Below, piece by piece: positions 23,110 to 33,854 of a DNA stretch of 64,000 bases. The stretch lies in the NCBI RefSeq assembly GCF_902167145.1, contig NC_050096.1, positions 264,576,622 to 264,640,621 of the forward strand, written 5' to 3'. The notes beneath the pieces are model-generated. The model made no database searches. It was not told where the DNA came from and saw nothing but the letters and a program-made list of their open reading frames with translations. Origin of the DNA: Zea mays (taxonomy: Eukaryota; Streptophyta; Magnoliopsida; Poales; Poaceae). Made by a program: the position numbers and the translations under genes. Every line of letters begins with the position of its first letter. The first letter of the stretch is position 1.

Positions 23110-24226
23110 AATGGGCAGGCAAGTTGGTGACGAAATGCGAGAAGATACCTGGGATGCCGGTTTCGAGCTCGGTGTGGATGAGGCCAATGCCACGGACGCG
23201 GACAATGCCAAGGTTCAGGCTGAGACCAAGGAGCCAGTTGATGGAGACCTTGCTCTGGACGTCAAACTCGTACTTCTTGATGGTGCCATAGTGCCAGATG
23301 CACATTATCAAGATGAAGATGAGAGCAAGAACGATTGGGACCCAGGCTCCCTCCCTGAACTTGATGAGTGCGGCTAAGAAGTAAAGTGCCTCAATGGTCC
23401 CAAAGAACAGGATGAAGCCAATCGCAAGGAATATGCTCTTATGCCAACACAAGACTATCACCAGAGACATCAGACACGTTGTGAACAGCATGACGGTTAT
23501 AATAGCCAATCCTATGTAAAAATAACAAGTAGATGTGAGATGGTCAGATGGACATCCATTACTACTCACTTTTAGTATGTATATATGTTAACATTGGCAT
23601 ACCTGATGCATTTCCCAAGTGTTCTGTGTTCCTAAAACCAATGGTTACAGCTAAGCACAATATCATCATAATCCAATTGATCTCAGGGATGTATATTTGC
23701 CCGTGTACTTTGGCAGATGTATGGATTATCTTCACCCGAGGAAAGCAGCCCAGAGAAGCGCACTGCTTGATCATTGAGAATGTACCAGTGATGACGGCTT
23801 GGCTTCCCACAACTGCTGCAAGAATAGCAATTGTCATAATGGGCCACCTAATTTTCTCTGAAATGGTGCACTGTAAGCATTAAGAATCAACACTGATTCT
23901 GATATCGCGCTATGGTTCGCATCTCTGATGATAAGAACTGACGAGAATAACTTGCCTGGCACAGACACATAGAATCTGATCCTGTAGTCACTTTCCATGA
24001 TATGATGCTTACACAGATAAGCAGCTTGTCCCATGTATGCAAGGATCAATGCTGGATACACCATGCATGTAAAAGCAATCTGCCCAAGATTTTTTTATCG
24101 GAGAATAATTCGCCATATACTGCTTCTAGGATGAAACGCGGAGAAAAGTTAGTTTGCAGCAAACATTCTTCACCTGTATTGACAACTGGTTGAAATGCCC
24201 CAAATCAGCAAACATTGCTTCAGAAC
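23110..24226 (-). pseudogene. HAK/KUP/KT potassium transporter fragment in Helitron 1
   Basis: Four exon-like blocks in order on the minus strand belong to the plant high-affinity K+ transporter family: 24226-24174 (SEAMFADLGHFNQLSIQ), about 24083-23956 ([16 protein letters not shown]), about 23863-23603 ([31 protein letters not shown]) and about 23515-23110 ([24 protein letters not shown]). These cover the middle of the family's roughly 780-residue protein, with N and C termini absent. Introns are retained; the second block is followed by GCAAGT rather than GTAAGT. Intron-containing genomic capture is typical of maize Helitrons. The blocks themselves read open, but no start exists, so this is a truncated gene copy. 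Confidence 0.85.
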
Positions 24227-24448
24227 CTGAAAGAGTGAAAGGGTCACCTTGTAGTAAGAGACACTCCAAAGATCAAGACAAAAGGTTCAGAAATGGTTTG
24301 CTGAGCATACCAGTTACACATAGCAGTATTCCTCCCAGGGACATCCAACCTCCTTTTAGGTAGAATGAACCAAAAGAGTGAATCTACCAGCTACCATGCA
24401 TACTAGGACTGGGTTTTGTGAAGGTTGAGAAAGTAGCCACATACACTT

Positions 24449-24545
24449 GTTGTTGGGGGCGATACTACCTAGCACTTCAACGTTGGGCCAAAATATGGTG
24501 TTGAACTTGAGAGCTATCTTGTTCTTGATGCCAGTGCCAAGATCA
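24449..24545 (-). pseudogene. Polyamine oxidase (FAD amine oxidase) exon fragment
   Basis: The minus strand encodes DLGTGIKNKIALKF followed by FWPNVEVLGSIAPNNKC, which resembles the segment of plant PAO2-5-type polyamine oxidases with a GVENK...FWPNVEFLG pattern. Only one exon is visible, inside Helitron 1 between the Rossmann and HAK fragments. The family oxidises spermine/spermidine using FAD; this piece has no active site. Identification is by a single motif. Confidence 0.6.
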
Positions 24546-25099
24546 ACAATTGCTAAAAGAGTGAAAGCTTCTGTTTTTGTAGCTCAGGTTCGAACCTGAT
24601 GATGTTTGCCTTAGCTACAACGAGAGGGATGATTATTATAGCAGCATCTGCACCAAAACTTGCCCCATATTCTACACAAACAATTACCTTATTATAACAC
24701 TATGTGTGTGATCAGTGAACTAAGACGTTGTCTCACCCATAATTGTATATTGTTAGCTTGTATATGTGATAAACACAAATACCTATAGTTATTGACATGC
24801 AAGGACATAAAATGACTAAGCATACATCATGTGTGCATGATTTGACCAGAATAATGTACACAATGAACACATAAATGGATGTTTAGAGCTCAAACCAATT
24901 ATAACTCATTACCCGTTTGTCACAGCTAAAATTTAACCTTTTATTTGGTTCATTCTGGAATCGAAGGGTCCTCCTATGTTCCATTAAGATTGTCCTTGCC
25001 CAAAAATCTTTTGTCTGGATTATCTAAATAAGTGCATGTTCTTCTTTAACATTGGCTGATACCTTGGGTGAAAGTTTAACTTCAAATGCAGAGTATCAG

Positions 25100-25580
25100 G
25101 CAGTACATACCTACACCCTCATCCTGCTTGCCAAATAAGGACAATGCCTTTTCTAGATCTCTTAGGAGCAACCTTTACTTGATGTTCCTGTTCAGCAATG
25201 ATGCTACAACCAACTGCCCTGAAAGGATGTACCCACTACTTTGTCAATATCTTGTCAACTGATATAGTAAGCAGCTAAAAAGTGCTGCTGCAGGACACAA
25301 CAACAAGTTGGAGAAAACGTAACATCACAATGCAACACAAACATGTTATCCTTAGTTCTCCAATGCTTAATATCTCGCATGTTTTAAACACGATAATTGG
25401 CACTAAGATATAGTCACCTTCAGAGAGAAATGAGCTTTTCTGTCTCAAAGCAATTCAGCACGAAATATTTGCTTCTAACAAGGAAAATGCTACGCAATGC
25501 TAGAACGGAGAGCAGGGATATTGGTATCTCACCGATGCCGTTGGTTCCACCAGTGACCAGAACCAGCTTCCCCTAAGGCA
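25100..25580 (-). pseudogene. Rossmann-fold (atypical SDR / CIA30-associated type) gene fragment
   Basis: Two blocks read on the minus strand. KLVLVTGGTNGIG, about 25570-25530, is a nucleotide-binding glycine motif. LVVASLLNRNIK, then RLLLRDLEKALSLFGKQDEG after an in-frame TAA, occupies about 25235-25107. The order and wording fit the N-terminal NAD(P)-binding domain of chloroplast atypical short-chain dehydrogenases. The stop and missing remainder make it a fragment. Confidence 0.6.
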
Positions 25581-26115
25581 TGATGCACTTGATCCACCTA
25601 CAAAGAGCAAGATTACAGGAAGTGAAAAAAACATGGTCATCATGTTTAGCTCAAGAAATCTGTGGTTAATCACCATTCATGATTTATGAGGACATGCATT
25701 TCTTTACTGCCCATGAGCTACAAGCAAAAGCAGTATTTTCCCCCAAAAAACATACAGCCTATTCCTGTAGAATCTTTATTGCTGTGCTCAAAACCCTGGA
25801 ATAGCAATACATTCTTCTCAATATATACTTGCAAAATCTGTACCATCTGCAAGAAGATAGAAACTATCATATTACTACCTATAATCTAATGATAGCATGA
25901 TGATCCCAAAAAAAATGCAGTAAAGGGAGAATGGCATGTGCTCATACAAAAGAAACTGAAAAAATGGCAACACTGAAATAACCAAAAACGAACAAAGATC
26001 TAAACACGAAGGATATAGAATTGACCAACATTGATAGTAATTCTTCTATATTCTTTTAGTATTATATCTGAATTTATTCAAAAGTATAAAAGAATATTCT
26101 ACATATATATTTTGT

Positions 26116-26291
26116 TACCTCACGGAAGAACATTTCTTTGCAAATGATATTGCTAAATTTACAGTATGCACTATAGAGGATCCAAGAACATTGAACAAGA
26201 TGTTGTATCTGAGGCCTCCAGAAAATGTCTGCTCAATTAATGAATTGGCAGATCTCTGGGAAACAGAAGAACAACTTCTTGAAAGAACCGA
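26116..26291 (+). pseudogene. Isoflavone-reductase-like (PCBER family) exon, antisense within Helitron 1
   Basis: The plus strand reads a stretch containing DIAKFTVCTIEDPRTLNKM, LYLRPPENVCSINELADLWE and TEEQLLERTDG, followed by a GTAAAT donor-like sequence. DPRTLNK and YLRPPEN are hallmarks of the C-terminal half of isoflavone reductase / phenylcoumaran benzylic ether reductase proteins, which are NADPH-dependent. It is the only recognised fragment in Helitron 1 on the opposite strand. The upstream splice border is not clear. Confidence 0.75.
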
Positions 26292-27280
26292 TGGTAAATT
26301 AAAACTACTAAAAGTTAGGTGGTAATTATATTTGTTTTGCTTTTGTTGAAGCCCTATTGTCAAGTGTGTTTTTCTTGAAATTTAATCAATTCCTTTTCAA
26401 TTTAAGCTTTAAGCTATTGTCGACAGATATAATGTAGTTCAAGTTTGATGAAGTTACCGATGCAGTTTTCTGATCTGTCCATTTGAGTTTTTTATGCGTT
26501 CACCTAAATAACTGCAAGTATATTTGATCATGGAGTAGAAGCTTGCTGCTATGTCTATGGAAAACAGAGCTGGAAAAAACAGTGAAAAAACTATTAAATC
26601 AATTTCTGAAAGACTTAGCAGTTATTTAGGTGAACTGTTGGCAGACATTTTATGTCCTAGCTCAGGAAGATGCTACTGGAGGCAATTAAACTGGTAAATG
26701 GAGCACAGATAACAACATAAAGGTGATTCATGTCCTGCTGAAGGATACCTTTCCAAATTGGCCAATTGGCGCTCCATTCTGCATCTTAGAAAATGATCTT
26801 TCTGCATTTTATTCTGGGTAGTATCTGCAAGCCTGCAACTGCAATAAATGCAATGAAGCATTTAATATTCAGATTGGTTCAAATACTCCAAGATTTCAAG
26901 AACAGAACCTTGCCCTCACTAATAAGAACTGAATGAACGGTGGCAGTTCGATGATGGCTGACTGAATCGAGAAGAACATGGAACAAAAAGGAAAGGAAGA
27001 TGAATGGCGAATCCCACCTCCTGCTAGCTCTGGCTCCTAAAGCCCGTCAGCCGACACACGGACACGGAGGCAGACTCTAGCTTGTCTTCAGCCAGAGATC
27101 ATCGCCTCGCTCCCTGCCGCCACCACGACGCAGCAGGTCTTGTGGTGCCCTGCACGCCCTCTGAGCACCACCACCGCCACAACAATTCCCTAGCCGTGGC
27201 GCAACAGCTTGCCGCCGCTGGCGGTCGGAACGGGGAGGATGATCCGTGGGGGTTGCTGTTGGGGGTGATCTCGACGTTGG

Positions 27281-27308
27281 GGGCGGGGGGCGGGGGGGGG
27301 GGGGGGGG
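27281..27308 (+). repeat. Poly-G / G-rich run
   Basis: A run of G interrupted by one or two C, continuous for more than 15 G at its right end, within the GC-rich proline-coding (minus) stretch. It could form a G-quadruplex. It is also a place where assembly errors are likely. Confidence 0.9.
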
Positions 27309-27454
27309 CACAATCTCTGGCGCAGTGGGCGGCGGCATCTCGCGGGCGCGACATCTCACGGGTCGAGGGTAGTCACTGACTGGGACATGGGTTGTGGAAG
27401 CGATGGTGTGGAAGCAAATGTGGGGAAGGGAGAGAATGGAGCAGAAAACCATTG

Positions 27455-27900
27455 ATGTCGTGGATGACCGTGTACTCGGGAAGGCCCCTCGCCGAGACCT
27501 TTCACCGGCCGAGCGCCCCGAGCTGCGCCGCGGCGACGGCGAGGTCCACCCTGTCGCCCCAGGCACGCGGGCTGGTGGCCAGCACGGAGAGGTACCCGAG
27601 GAGGGCCTCAGCCTAGAGCGCGCGCCTGGCGAAGGCCGCGTCCACCGCTGCCCCGGGCGCGCCATCACGGACGCCGACGTGCTGGGCACGCTCCTCGTGC
27701 AGAACCCATCTCTACGCGTCCTCTCCATGGGCGCCCCGACGCTAGCGCCGCCGCCGAAGACGCCGCGCGTCCTCTCACCTGCCCGGCCGTCGTTGCACAG
27801 CTCGAACACGCCCCTGTTCTCCTGCTGGTCCAGGATCGCCTGCGCGAGGGAAGGGACGGGCGTGAGGACACGACAGGACGCCGAGACGCAATGCACAATT
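27455..27900 (-). other. GC-rich coding-like fragment of unknown gene
   Basis: Strong third-position GC and open minus-strand frames suggest captured exons, for example AILDQQENRGVFELCNDG near 27825 and a second frame with LLGYLSVLATSPRAWGDRVD near 27560. I do not recognise the gene. It lies between the J-domain and isoflavone-reductase fragments of Helitron 1. Confidence 0.4.
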
Positions 27901-27949
27901 ACTCAGGGACGCGCGCACGACACAGCAGGGTGGGTGACGCCGTCTCGGC

Positions 27950-28110
27950 GCTCATCTCGTAGGCCTCGCTGATGGCCTTGAAGCGCGCCTCGGCCTTCGG
28001 CCTGGACGACGGCGGGTGCTTGTCGGGGTGCCACTTTTTGATGAGGTTCTTGTACGCGGCGCAGATTTCGTGCGGCGAGGTGTCCTTGGGGATGTGAATC
28101 CGTGCCCGAG
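27950..28110 (-). pseudogene. DnaJ J-domain fragment in Helitron 1
   Basis: The minus strand encodes IPKDTSPHEICAAYKNLIKK, then WHPDKHPPSS and a helix ending FKAISEAYE. The HPD tripeptide that stimulates Hsp70 ATPase is intact, and the spacing covers helices II to IV of a J-domain of about 70 residues. The start of helix I is lost. No downstream client-binding region is recognised, so this is a single captured exon. Confidence 0.8.
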
Positions 28111-28130
28111 GCTGGCGTGGTGAGGGCGGT

Positions 28131-28251
28131 CATCTCCCTGTCGCCGGTGGTGATGCAGTGCGAGAGGACGACGGCCTCCATCCTCGGGCAGACCGCCATG
28201 AGCGCCTCCAGGCCACGCCAGCCGACGCCGCTAGCCCGTGTGAGGCGCACC
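28131..28251 (-). pseudogene. LRR / F-box-LRR-like fragment in Helitron 1
   Basis: The minus strand reads RASGVGWRGLEALMAVCPRM followed by EAVVLSHCITTGDREM, the pattern (GL..L...CP.LE.VDLS.C) of the cysteine-containing leucine-rich repeats of plant F-box proteins. Further minus-strand text near 28560-28490 (LNLSYDTF) may belong to the same or another source. The F-box itself is not seen, so the assignment is to the repeat class only. Confidence 0.5.
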
Positions 28252-28800
28252 TAGCGGACGGACAGTGGCGGCTCCTCGGGCAGCGTGGCAGCACAAGGAA
28301 CGGCCGGCAACACCAGCGCGAGCCTGGAGCGTGTAGAAGCCGGTGGAGGAAGAGAAGGAGGCGACATACCTGACCTCCACGCTCACCTCCACGAAAATTT
28401 AGATCTAACCGACCTCGTCCAGCATTATATGCCTCCTCCCTGACTCTCTCCCGGCGCTCGTTCATCCTCCATGTCCCGCCGCTGTGAAAGCGAGGTGCTC
28501 GATGTTGTCGGGGAGCGGGCTGGAGAAGGTGTCGTAGGAGAGGTTGAGGGATCGGGTGGTGTCGTAGGAGGCAGGGCGGGCGTGGATCTCTGGATCGGCG
28601 TTTATGGCGGATCCGCGGCATCCGCTTGCGCGTTGATGGCGGGGAGAGGGTGGGGGATCTGAGGCGCAGGCATGCGGTGCACGTTGATGGCGGGGAGCAG
28701 AGGGCGCGTGCGCGTTGATGGCGGGGAGCAGATGGGGAGGAGGCCGGGGGATCCGCGTCGCGGTGACGGCAGAACCGTGCACCAAAAAGTTTGTGGACGT

Positions 28801-28830
28801 CTACAATAGTGTCTTATGTAGTAGTAGAGA
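28801..28830 (-). other. Helitron 1 5' terminus
   Basis: The minus strand begins TCTCTACTACTACATAAGAC at 28830, then continues to CGTCCACA. The 5' end of Helitron 2 shares TACTACT, TAAGA and CGTCCACA in the same order, indicating related families. Confidence 0.85.
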
Positions 28831-29017
28831 CTAGCAAAAAAAAAGCTCTATGTTTGCAGGATTGCTACTAGCTAGTGCTAGAAACCATGGCGAGGCAACA
28901 ACATGATCCTCGTGCTTGCAGCTGCTCTGCTCATTGCAAGGTTTGCGTCCATTCCTGCTGGTACTGATCGAGTATTCTCTGTCATTGTCATCGCTATCGT
29001 TAATTCATCGTTTGTTA

Positions 29018-29097
29018 CTCTCTCCGTTTCTTTTTAGTTATCGTTGGATAGTTCAATTTTGCATTATTCAGCGACAACTAAAACGAAACGGAGGGAG
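29018..29097. mobile_element. Stowaway-type MITE, 80 bp
   Basis: Ends CTCTCTCCGTTTC and GAAACGGAGGGAG form inverted repeats, flanked by TA at 29016-29017 and 29098-29099. The CTCCCTCCGTTTC end is typical of grass Tc1/Mariner Stowaway elements. Confidence 0.85.
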
Positions 29098-29641
29098 TAT
29101 TATCTCGCTCGCTTTATGTTGTTTATTGTTTTATTTGCATGCATGCACGCGTGTTGGGACTGATTAACTTATTTTAGAATCAGTCCACCGAACGAGCACA
29201 ATTCACTAATTATCAAGAGTAATAGATAGAAGCTATAGTCTATAGGTAAGCCAAACACTTCTGAAAACTCATCACAACAATTGTTGAAGATGTTTTGTGG
29301 TGAAGTTAGAAAACCGAAGTTGCAAGTGTTGAAGTGAAGCTATCCTAAGCAGGCCCTATACGAGCGTGGATGATGAAGTATATGGTGTGGGGGCAGATAG
29401 AATAAAGTTTTTTCTCTAGCTTTTTTTATGGTCCCAAGATCAGGGATGGTGAGTGAGGAGCTACTAGAGTATAGATAACCAAATTGTTCATATTTAATGG
29501 AACGACGTAAAGCACGATCCATTTAATAGTGTCACGCCCCGACTAGTTATGATTTAAAGTGGCCCCATAACGCGCCTAGGCTATCTTCTCCGCCGCAGTG
29601 CCAGTCGAGTCCAACATATTTTTTTATTTTAAAGTTATTAG

Positions 29642-30046
29642 TAGGGATGAAAGTGGTAATTTGAACTGTTAAAATAAATTTAATATTTTAAAATAGATAT
29701 GTATAAAATTTGATATTGATCTTTTTTATGTTATCAAGCACATTAGTACAAATACGAATAAAATATTATATAAATTGTTTTATGTATTATTTACTCCCTA
29801 CAACACAAAAAGTTGAAAAAAATACCGAATTTATTTTCGAATCCATACCGAAGTTTATATCTATTATTTAAAAAAATATATGATGAATTTAAGGTTTACC
29901 TTTTATGAATCTTTAGAAGCTGAATGTTAAAAACAAGAATACAAATTTGTATTATAGATTCTATATCCTATTTATTCGCAATCAAAGAAAAACAACTAAA
30001 AAACTGATTACCGAATAAATACCGTTTCCGACCGTTTTCATCCCTA
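29642..30046. mobile_element. Ds1-like element (Ac/Ds group, hAT), 405 bp
   Basis: The element begins TAGGGATGAAAG and ends CGTTTTCATCCCTA, the 11-bp terminal repeat of maize Ac/Ds (TAGGGATGAAA). It is flanked by a perfect 8-bp duplication GTTATTAG (29634-29641 and 30047-30054). Its size of about 400 bp and AT-rich, non-coding interior fit the Ds1 class. Subterminal ACCGTTTCCGACCG resembles Ac end sequence. It would need Ac transposase in trans. Confidence 0.9.
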
Positions 30047-30374
30047 GTTATTAGTCTCTATATATATTTATAACACCTAACTTTTATATAGCACAAGTGA
30101 CGCACTGGTTAGAAGGTGGTAGTTTTGTTTGTTCAAACTCCAGCGAGCGCGTAATTTTTGGATCGCGGGTGGGAGGTGAATGAGCGTGTATGGGAAGGGG
30201 TGCCGCGCAATGGATCGTACTCTTCCAAGGAACGAAGTGATTTCGTGTAAGTCCATGCAGGCCCGTCCTGAGATTTAGGAGGCCCTAAACGAATATATAT
30301 ATATGGCCCACATACCTCACTCTATATATATATGACATTAAGTTTAAGACATATGTATCTGTTAAAAAAATTCC

Positions 30375-30487
<113 letters not shown>

Positions 30488-30707
30488 TACTCTATTAAGA
30501 TAGTAGCGTCAGCGTCCACACCCTTCGTGCCCCCGCCTGACCCCTCACCCTCCCACGCGCGCGCATGGAAGCAGCCCGCAGCCCCCGCCGTGCCCCTCCC
30601 CCCACGACCGCACATGCACCATCCTCCGCCGCCCCCGCCCCGGATCTCGCCCCCGCCCGCGGATCCCGCGCTGGCTCTGTGCGGGAGTGCTGCCGGGCTC
30701 CTGCGCC

Positions 30708-30806
30708 ATGGCCGCGGCCACGCTGCTCCTGGGATCCGCCGCCGCCTTGCCGCGTCCCGGTTTCGCGGCTACAGCGCCGTTCGCGTCCCAATGGAGACGT
30801 CGCCAG
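30708..30806 (+). other. Possible captured first exon of unknown gene
   Basis: ATG at 30708 opens a 33-codon, Ala/Arg-rich stretch (MAAATLLLGSAAALPRPGF and on) ending at CGCCAG before GTACGC. It looks like an organelle transit-peptide exon with a donor site. The source gene is not recognised. Confidence 0.4.
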
Positions 30807-30944
30807 GTACGCGCCCATACGGGCACTCACCCACCTCCTCATTCACTCCCGGGGCCGGTGACTGTCGTCGTCATCGTGAGGTTTGCCCCACCCTCCAATC
30901 TCGCTGCAATCCCTGCTCTCTCGCGCCCGGATTGCCGCAATCCG

Positions 30945-31131
30945 CGTCCGACTGTCTATGGAAGGGGTGAATCCCTCTCGTTTCGCCGCATGCTCTCCTC
31001 CGCCCTTCACTCAGATCACCGCCCCTCGATCCGCGTCCGCGCTGTCCATGGAAGGGGCGAATCCCACTCGTTTCGCCGCAATCCCTCTCGATCCGCGTCC
31101 CATCCGCGTCCGCGCTGTCCATGGAAGCTAA
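30945..31131 (+). repeat. Imperfect tandem repeat within Helitron 2
   Basis: The motif GAAGGGG(C/T)GAATCCC(A/T)CTCG with TTTCGCCGCA and CGCGTCCGCGCTGTCCATGG recurs at about 30945-31055, 31040-31110 and partly to 31131. The period is about 80-90 bp with indels. Confidence 0.6.
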
Positions 31132-31935
31132 ATTGATGAATCTATATGTTTTATTTTCCATTTCCTAAACATAACTAAGAAGCTTATCCAGGGAAATCAT
31201 TTTAGCTTTTTGCTGCTCCTTATGTGCTTTAGATTCAGCAAGACAATTCAAACTTTGCAAGTTTTGGAAGACTAATACCTAACTTTTTGGTAACTCGAAT
31301 GAAACATGCACATACAGATCACCCTGATTACACGATTAATGGAGAGGAGGTACATGGGGTGGGGTCCTAGAACATACTGTAATGTATCAGGAGATGGCGG
31401 CGAGCTAGGTACTGGAGCGGCGAGGACTAAAGCTCTAGCAGCATGAAGATGTTTACTTGGTCAGGCTTTCTCTTCCCAGAACTGTAGAAGTCAATCAGAC
31501 ACTCCCTAAAGAAACATCAAAATCCAACAAGTAATGGGAGAAAGCATGTCAGTAGTACATAACTCCATTAAACTACATCCCGTTATTACTATATATTTAT
31601 AAAAAATTGTCGGATCTCATCCAAGCTGAGCTTCTCAGGTCAGTCACCATGATTTCCATCTAATTTGAGTATTTATTTCGTCAAAAGGTACTAATTATAA
31701 GGTACAAACTAAAGAAATCAGCAAACTTTCATAGTTTGTACCTTATAATTGTTCATTGCAATGGGATGGATGCATGATTGTCCACTATTAGTTTGATTTT
31801 GGTAGCTCACTAGAGTTATGTTCATGGACTGTTGGAAGTAATATTAATTAGGATTTTGTATTGTATTATCTCTGCCCACTAACTTTTTTGTTTAGTGTAT
31901 TATATAATTCATTTCTTTTACAGGTGCAATGAATC

Positions 31936-32935
31936 ATGGCGACTGGCCAACTTTTCTCTAAAACTACCCAAGCATTATTCTACAATTACAAGCAACTTCC
32001 CATCCAACAGATGCTTGATTTAGACTTCCTTTGTGGTACACATCGACTCTTCATTCTTTGTTAACATGGTTGAGTGGCATTCCTGACTTACTTATTCTTT
32101 ATCGACTCTATGCTTCTTTATAGGGAGAGAAACACCTCCTGTGCTTGAATAACAATCCTGGTTCTTATGATTTTTAGAAACTTTTCTTTGGACAAGTGAA
32201 ATTGCTATTCCAGTTCATCCCACGTAAGTTCTGTAGGTCCTTGTATCTAGCATTTGATTGGCCAAAAAAATTGTTCTAGCTTTGGTGTTGACCATGCTAT
32301 TTGATTGCTAGCACAACATGGTATATTTACTTATGTATCTTTTATAGTATTAAAGTTGTCTATAGTGCACACCCAACAGCTGATGTATTTATCAACTTTG
32401 CATCCTTCCGAAGGTTAGCCATTATTTCCATTTTGCTTTTGTGAAAGAGCACATGATCTTGGATAGCTAGAAGTTAACTATATTGGAGGCTTTTGCAGTG
32501 TTGCTATGTCTTCAATGTCAGCTTTGATGTGGCCAACAATAAGGGTTGTGGCCATTATCGTTAGTGTGTTTCTGAATCAGATGTCGAGTAGCTAATTTGT
32601 TATGTGTCTGCTAATAACAAGGTAAGGACTACTTAACCAACTGTTTTAAGAAAAAAATAGATGGTTCATTTACAAGTTGTCATCCGAACAATACATTTCC
32701 ATATATAGGATTATATCCATGTATACAAGTTTATAAAAAACTTTTGGTTCATCGAAGACAATGTTATTGGCACACTCCATGTCATCTGCATATTGTCCCT
32801 TATTTTTAGTAAATAGTTTAAATACTGTTTGTAGGTTATCATCGGACCTGCAACAATTGGAGGAATTCAAGCGGGTGCTTTCAAGATTGGTGATACCACT
32901 TGAACCATTGTTTACATAATTCAGTGTAAGCTTTG
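31936..32935 (+). pseudogene. ATP-citrate lyase subunit B N-terminal fragment in Helitron 2
   Basis: Five exon-like blocks with introns match the N-terminal part of plant ACLB: 31936-32035 (MATGQLFSKTTQALFYNYKQ, start to LDFLCG), about 32123-32220 (ends IAIPVHPT), about 32356-32412 (SAHPTADVFINFASFR), about 32499-32562 (MSSMSALMWPTIRVVAII) and about 32836-32935 (IIGPATIGGIQAGAFKIGDT). The enzyme makes cytosolic acetyl-CoA from citrate and is about 608 residues long; only the first fifth or so is present. The second block carries stops and small deletions and the last has a TGA after GDTT, so it is broken. The native start codon and its context are kept. Confidence 0.85.
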
Positions 32936-33049
32936 CAAAAAGCACTAACAGCTGTTGTGCCATCTCTAGGACTAGCTTTTTATTTCATTCAGACCATTGG
33001 ACGGGTTGTGCCATCTCTGGGATGAGCACTAACATCAGTTGTTTCCCTT

Positions 33050-33460
33050 GTTCTAGAAATGCTGTCGAGAAGGGAGAAGGCAACAAACTTCAAACCAGAC
33101 TATGATATTGATATCCATATGAAGGTGAGGCTGTTACAGATAATATATATAAAGAGCATTATGTGCTTCACAAAAAAAATATTTATGAAAGTAAAAAATA
33201 GGAAGGTTTCAACACTTAATGTGGACTGTTATAAACTTCTCTAGGTCCTAGCTATGAGTGTGCAAGAATCCAGTATTCTTACAGGCTACAAAATGAAGGT
33301 ACATTTTGCTACATGTAACACAAGAATGAGTTTTTTAAAAACAAAACAAGAATCTGAGATCTCATGCCTGCTGCTCTCTCTATATACAGTGCTGATACGG
33401 TGGTAGGAAATGAGATGATGAGGGGTATTTTTGGTGGTCAACGAAAGTGTGTCACAACAG
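33050..33460 (+). pseudogene. PDR/ABCG-type full-size ABC transporter fragment in Helitron 2
   Basis: Three exon-like blocks: 33050-33124 (LSRREKATNFKPDYDIDIHM), 33245-33298 (LAMSVQESSILTGYKMK) and 33390-33460 (ADTVVGNEMMRGIFGGQRKC and VTTG). They correspond in order to the region before and through the ABC signature of the first nucleotide-binding domain of plant pleiotropic drug resistance transporters (RREK..I.PD.DID.FMK; GQE.S; GDEM.RGISGGQKKRVTTGE). The signature Ser is Phe here. Walker motifs and membrane domains are absent. Confidence 0.8.
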
Positions 33461-33854
33461 GTACAGACAATGATCGAAATACAAATACGCGAACTCAGTT
33501 CATGTTAATGAGGGAGATGCATATTTGTCACAGTTTTACATGTTATTTAGCCTTTTCTTGTAGAGCTCCAGGTGCAGAGTCTAATTGGTGCTCCTTTTCC
33601 TCTCAGTAGTGCAGATTACAATGTCCATACCAAGATCAGCTGGGAATGCTGAAAGATGTGCTTTCATTATTGCACTCTGAAAGTTATGCATACATGACTC
33701 ATGGTACAATTATATAGGTACTAGGATTTATCTCCCACCAACCCATTTAATTTTCGTTATTTTTTATTGCACATGCTTATCATTACATGTACTAAAACTG
33801 ATGAATAATAGCTTCGACTATAATATCTGTAACTCATCCTTTTCTTTTTTGAAG

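Larger units (their letters stand above)
22893..28830 (-). mobile_element. Helitron 1: gene-fragment-carrying Helitron, 5.9 kb
   Basis: On the minus strand the element starts with TCTCTACTACTACATAAGAC (28830 downward) and ends with GTTGCAACGCACGGGTA...CTAG (22919 to 22893), followed by host T (22892). These match the maize non-autonomous Helitron termini as I know them. The base before the 5' TC is G rather than the usual A. Inside are exon fragments from at least six unrelated genes with remnants of introns, five in the sense of the Helitron and one antisense. No Rep/helicase is present, so mobility would depend on an autonomous partner. Confidence 0.88.

Noticed and set aside
24449..24545. 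Treating the polyamine-oxidase-like exon as part of the HAK gene
   Set aside because: The text FWPNVEVLG does not belong to the K+ transporter family, so it is kept as a separate captured fragment.
30040..30070. TCTCTATATATATTTATAAC as an alternative Helitron 5' end
   Set aside because: It directly abuts the Ds1-like target duplication and lacks the TACTACT...TAAGA continuation seen at both accepted ends.
33541..33660. A short exon-like stretch between the ABC-transporter and CCDC25 fragments (near LQVQSLIGAPFPLSSADYN)
   Set aside because: It may be captured coding sequence, but no family is recognised and one border is unclear.
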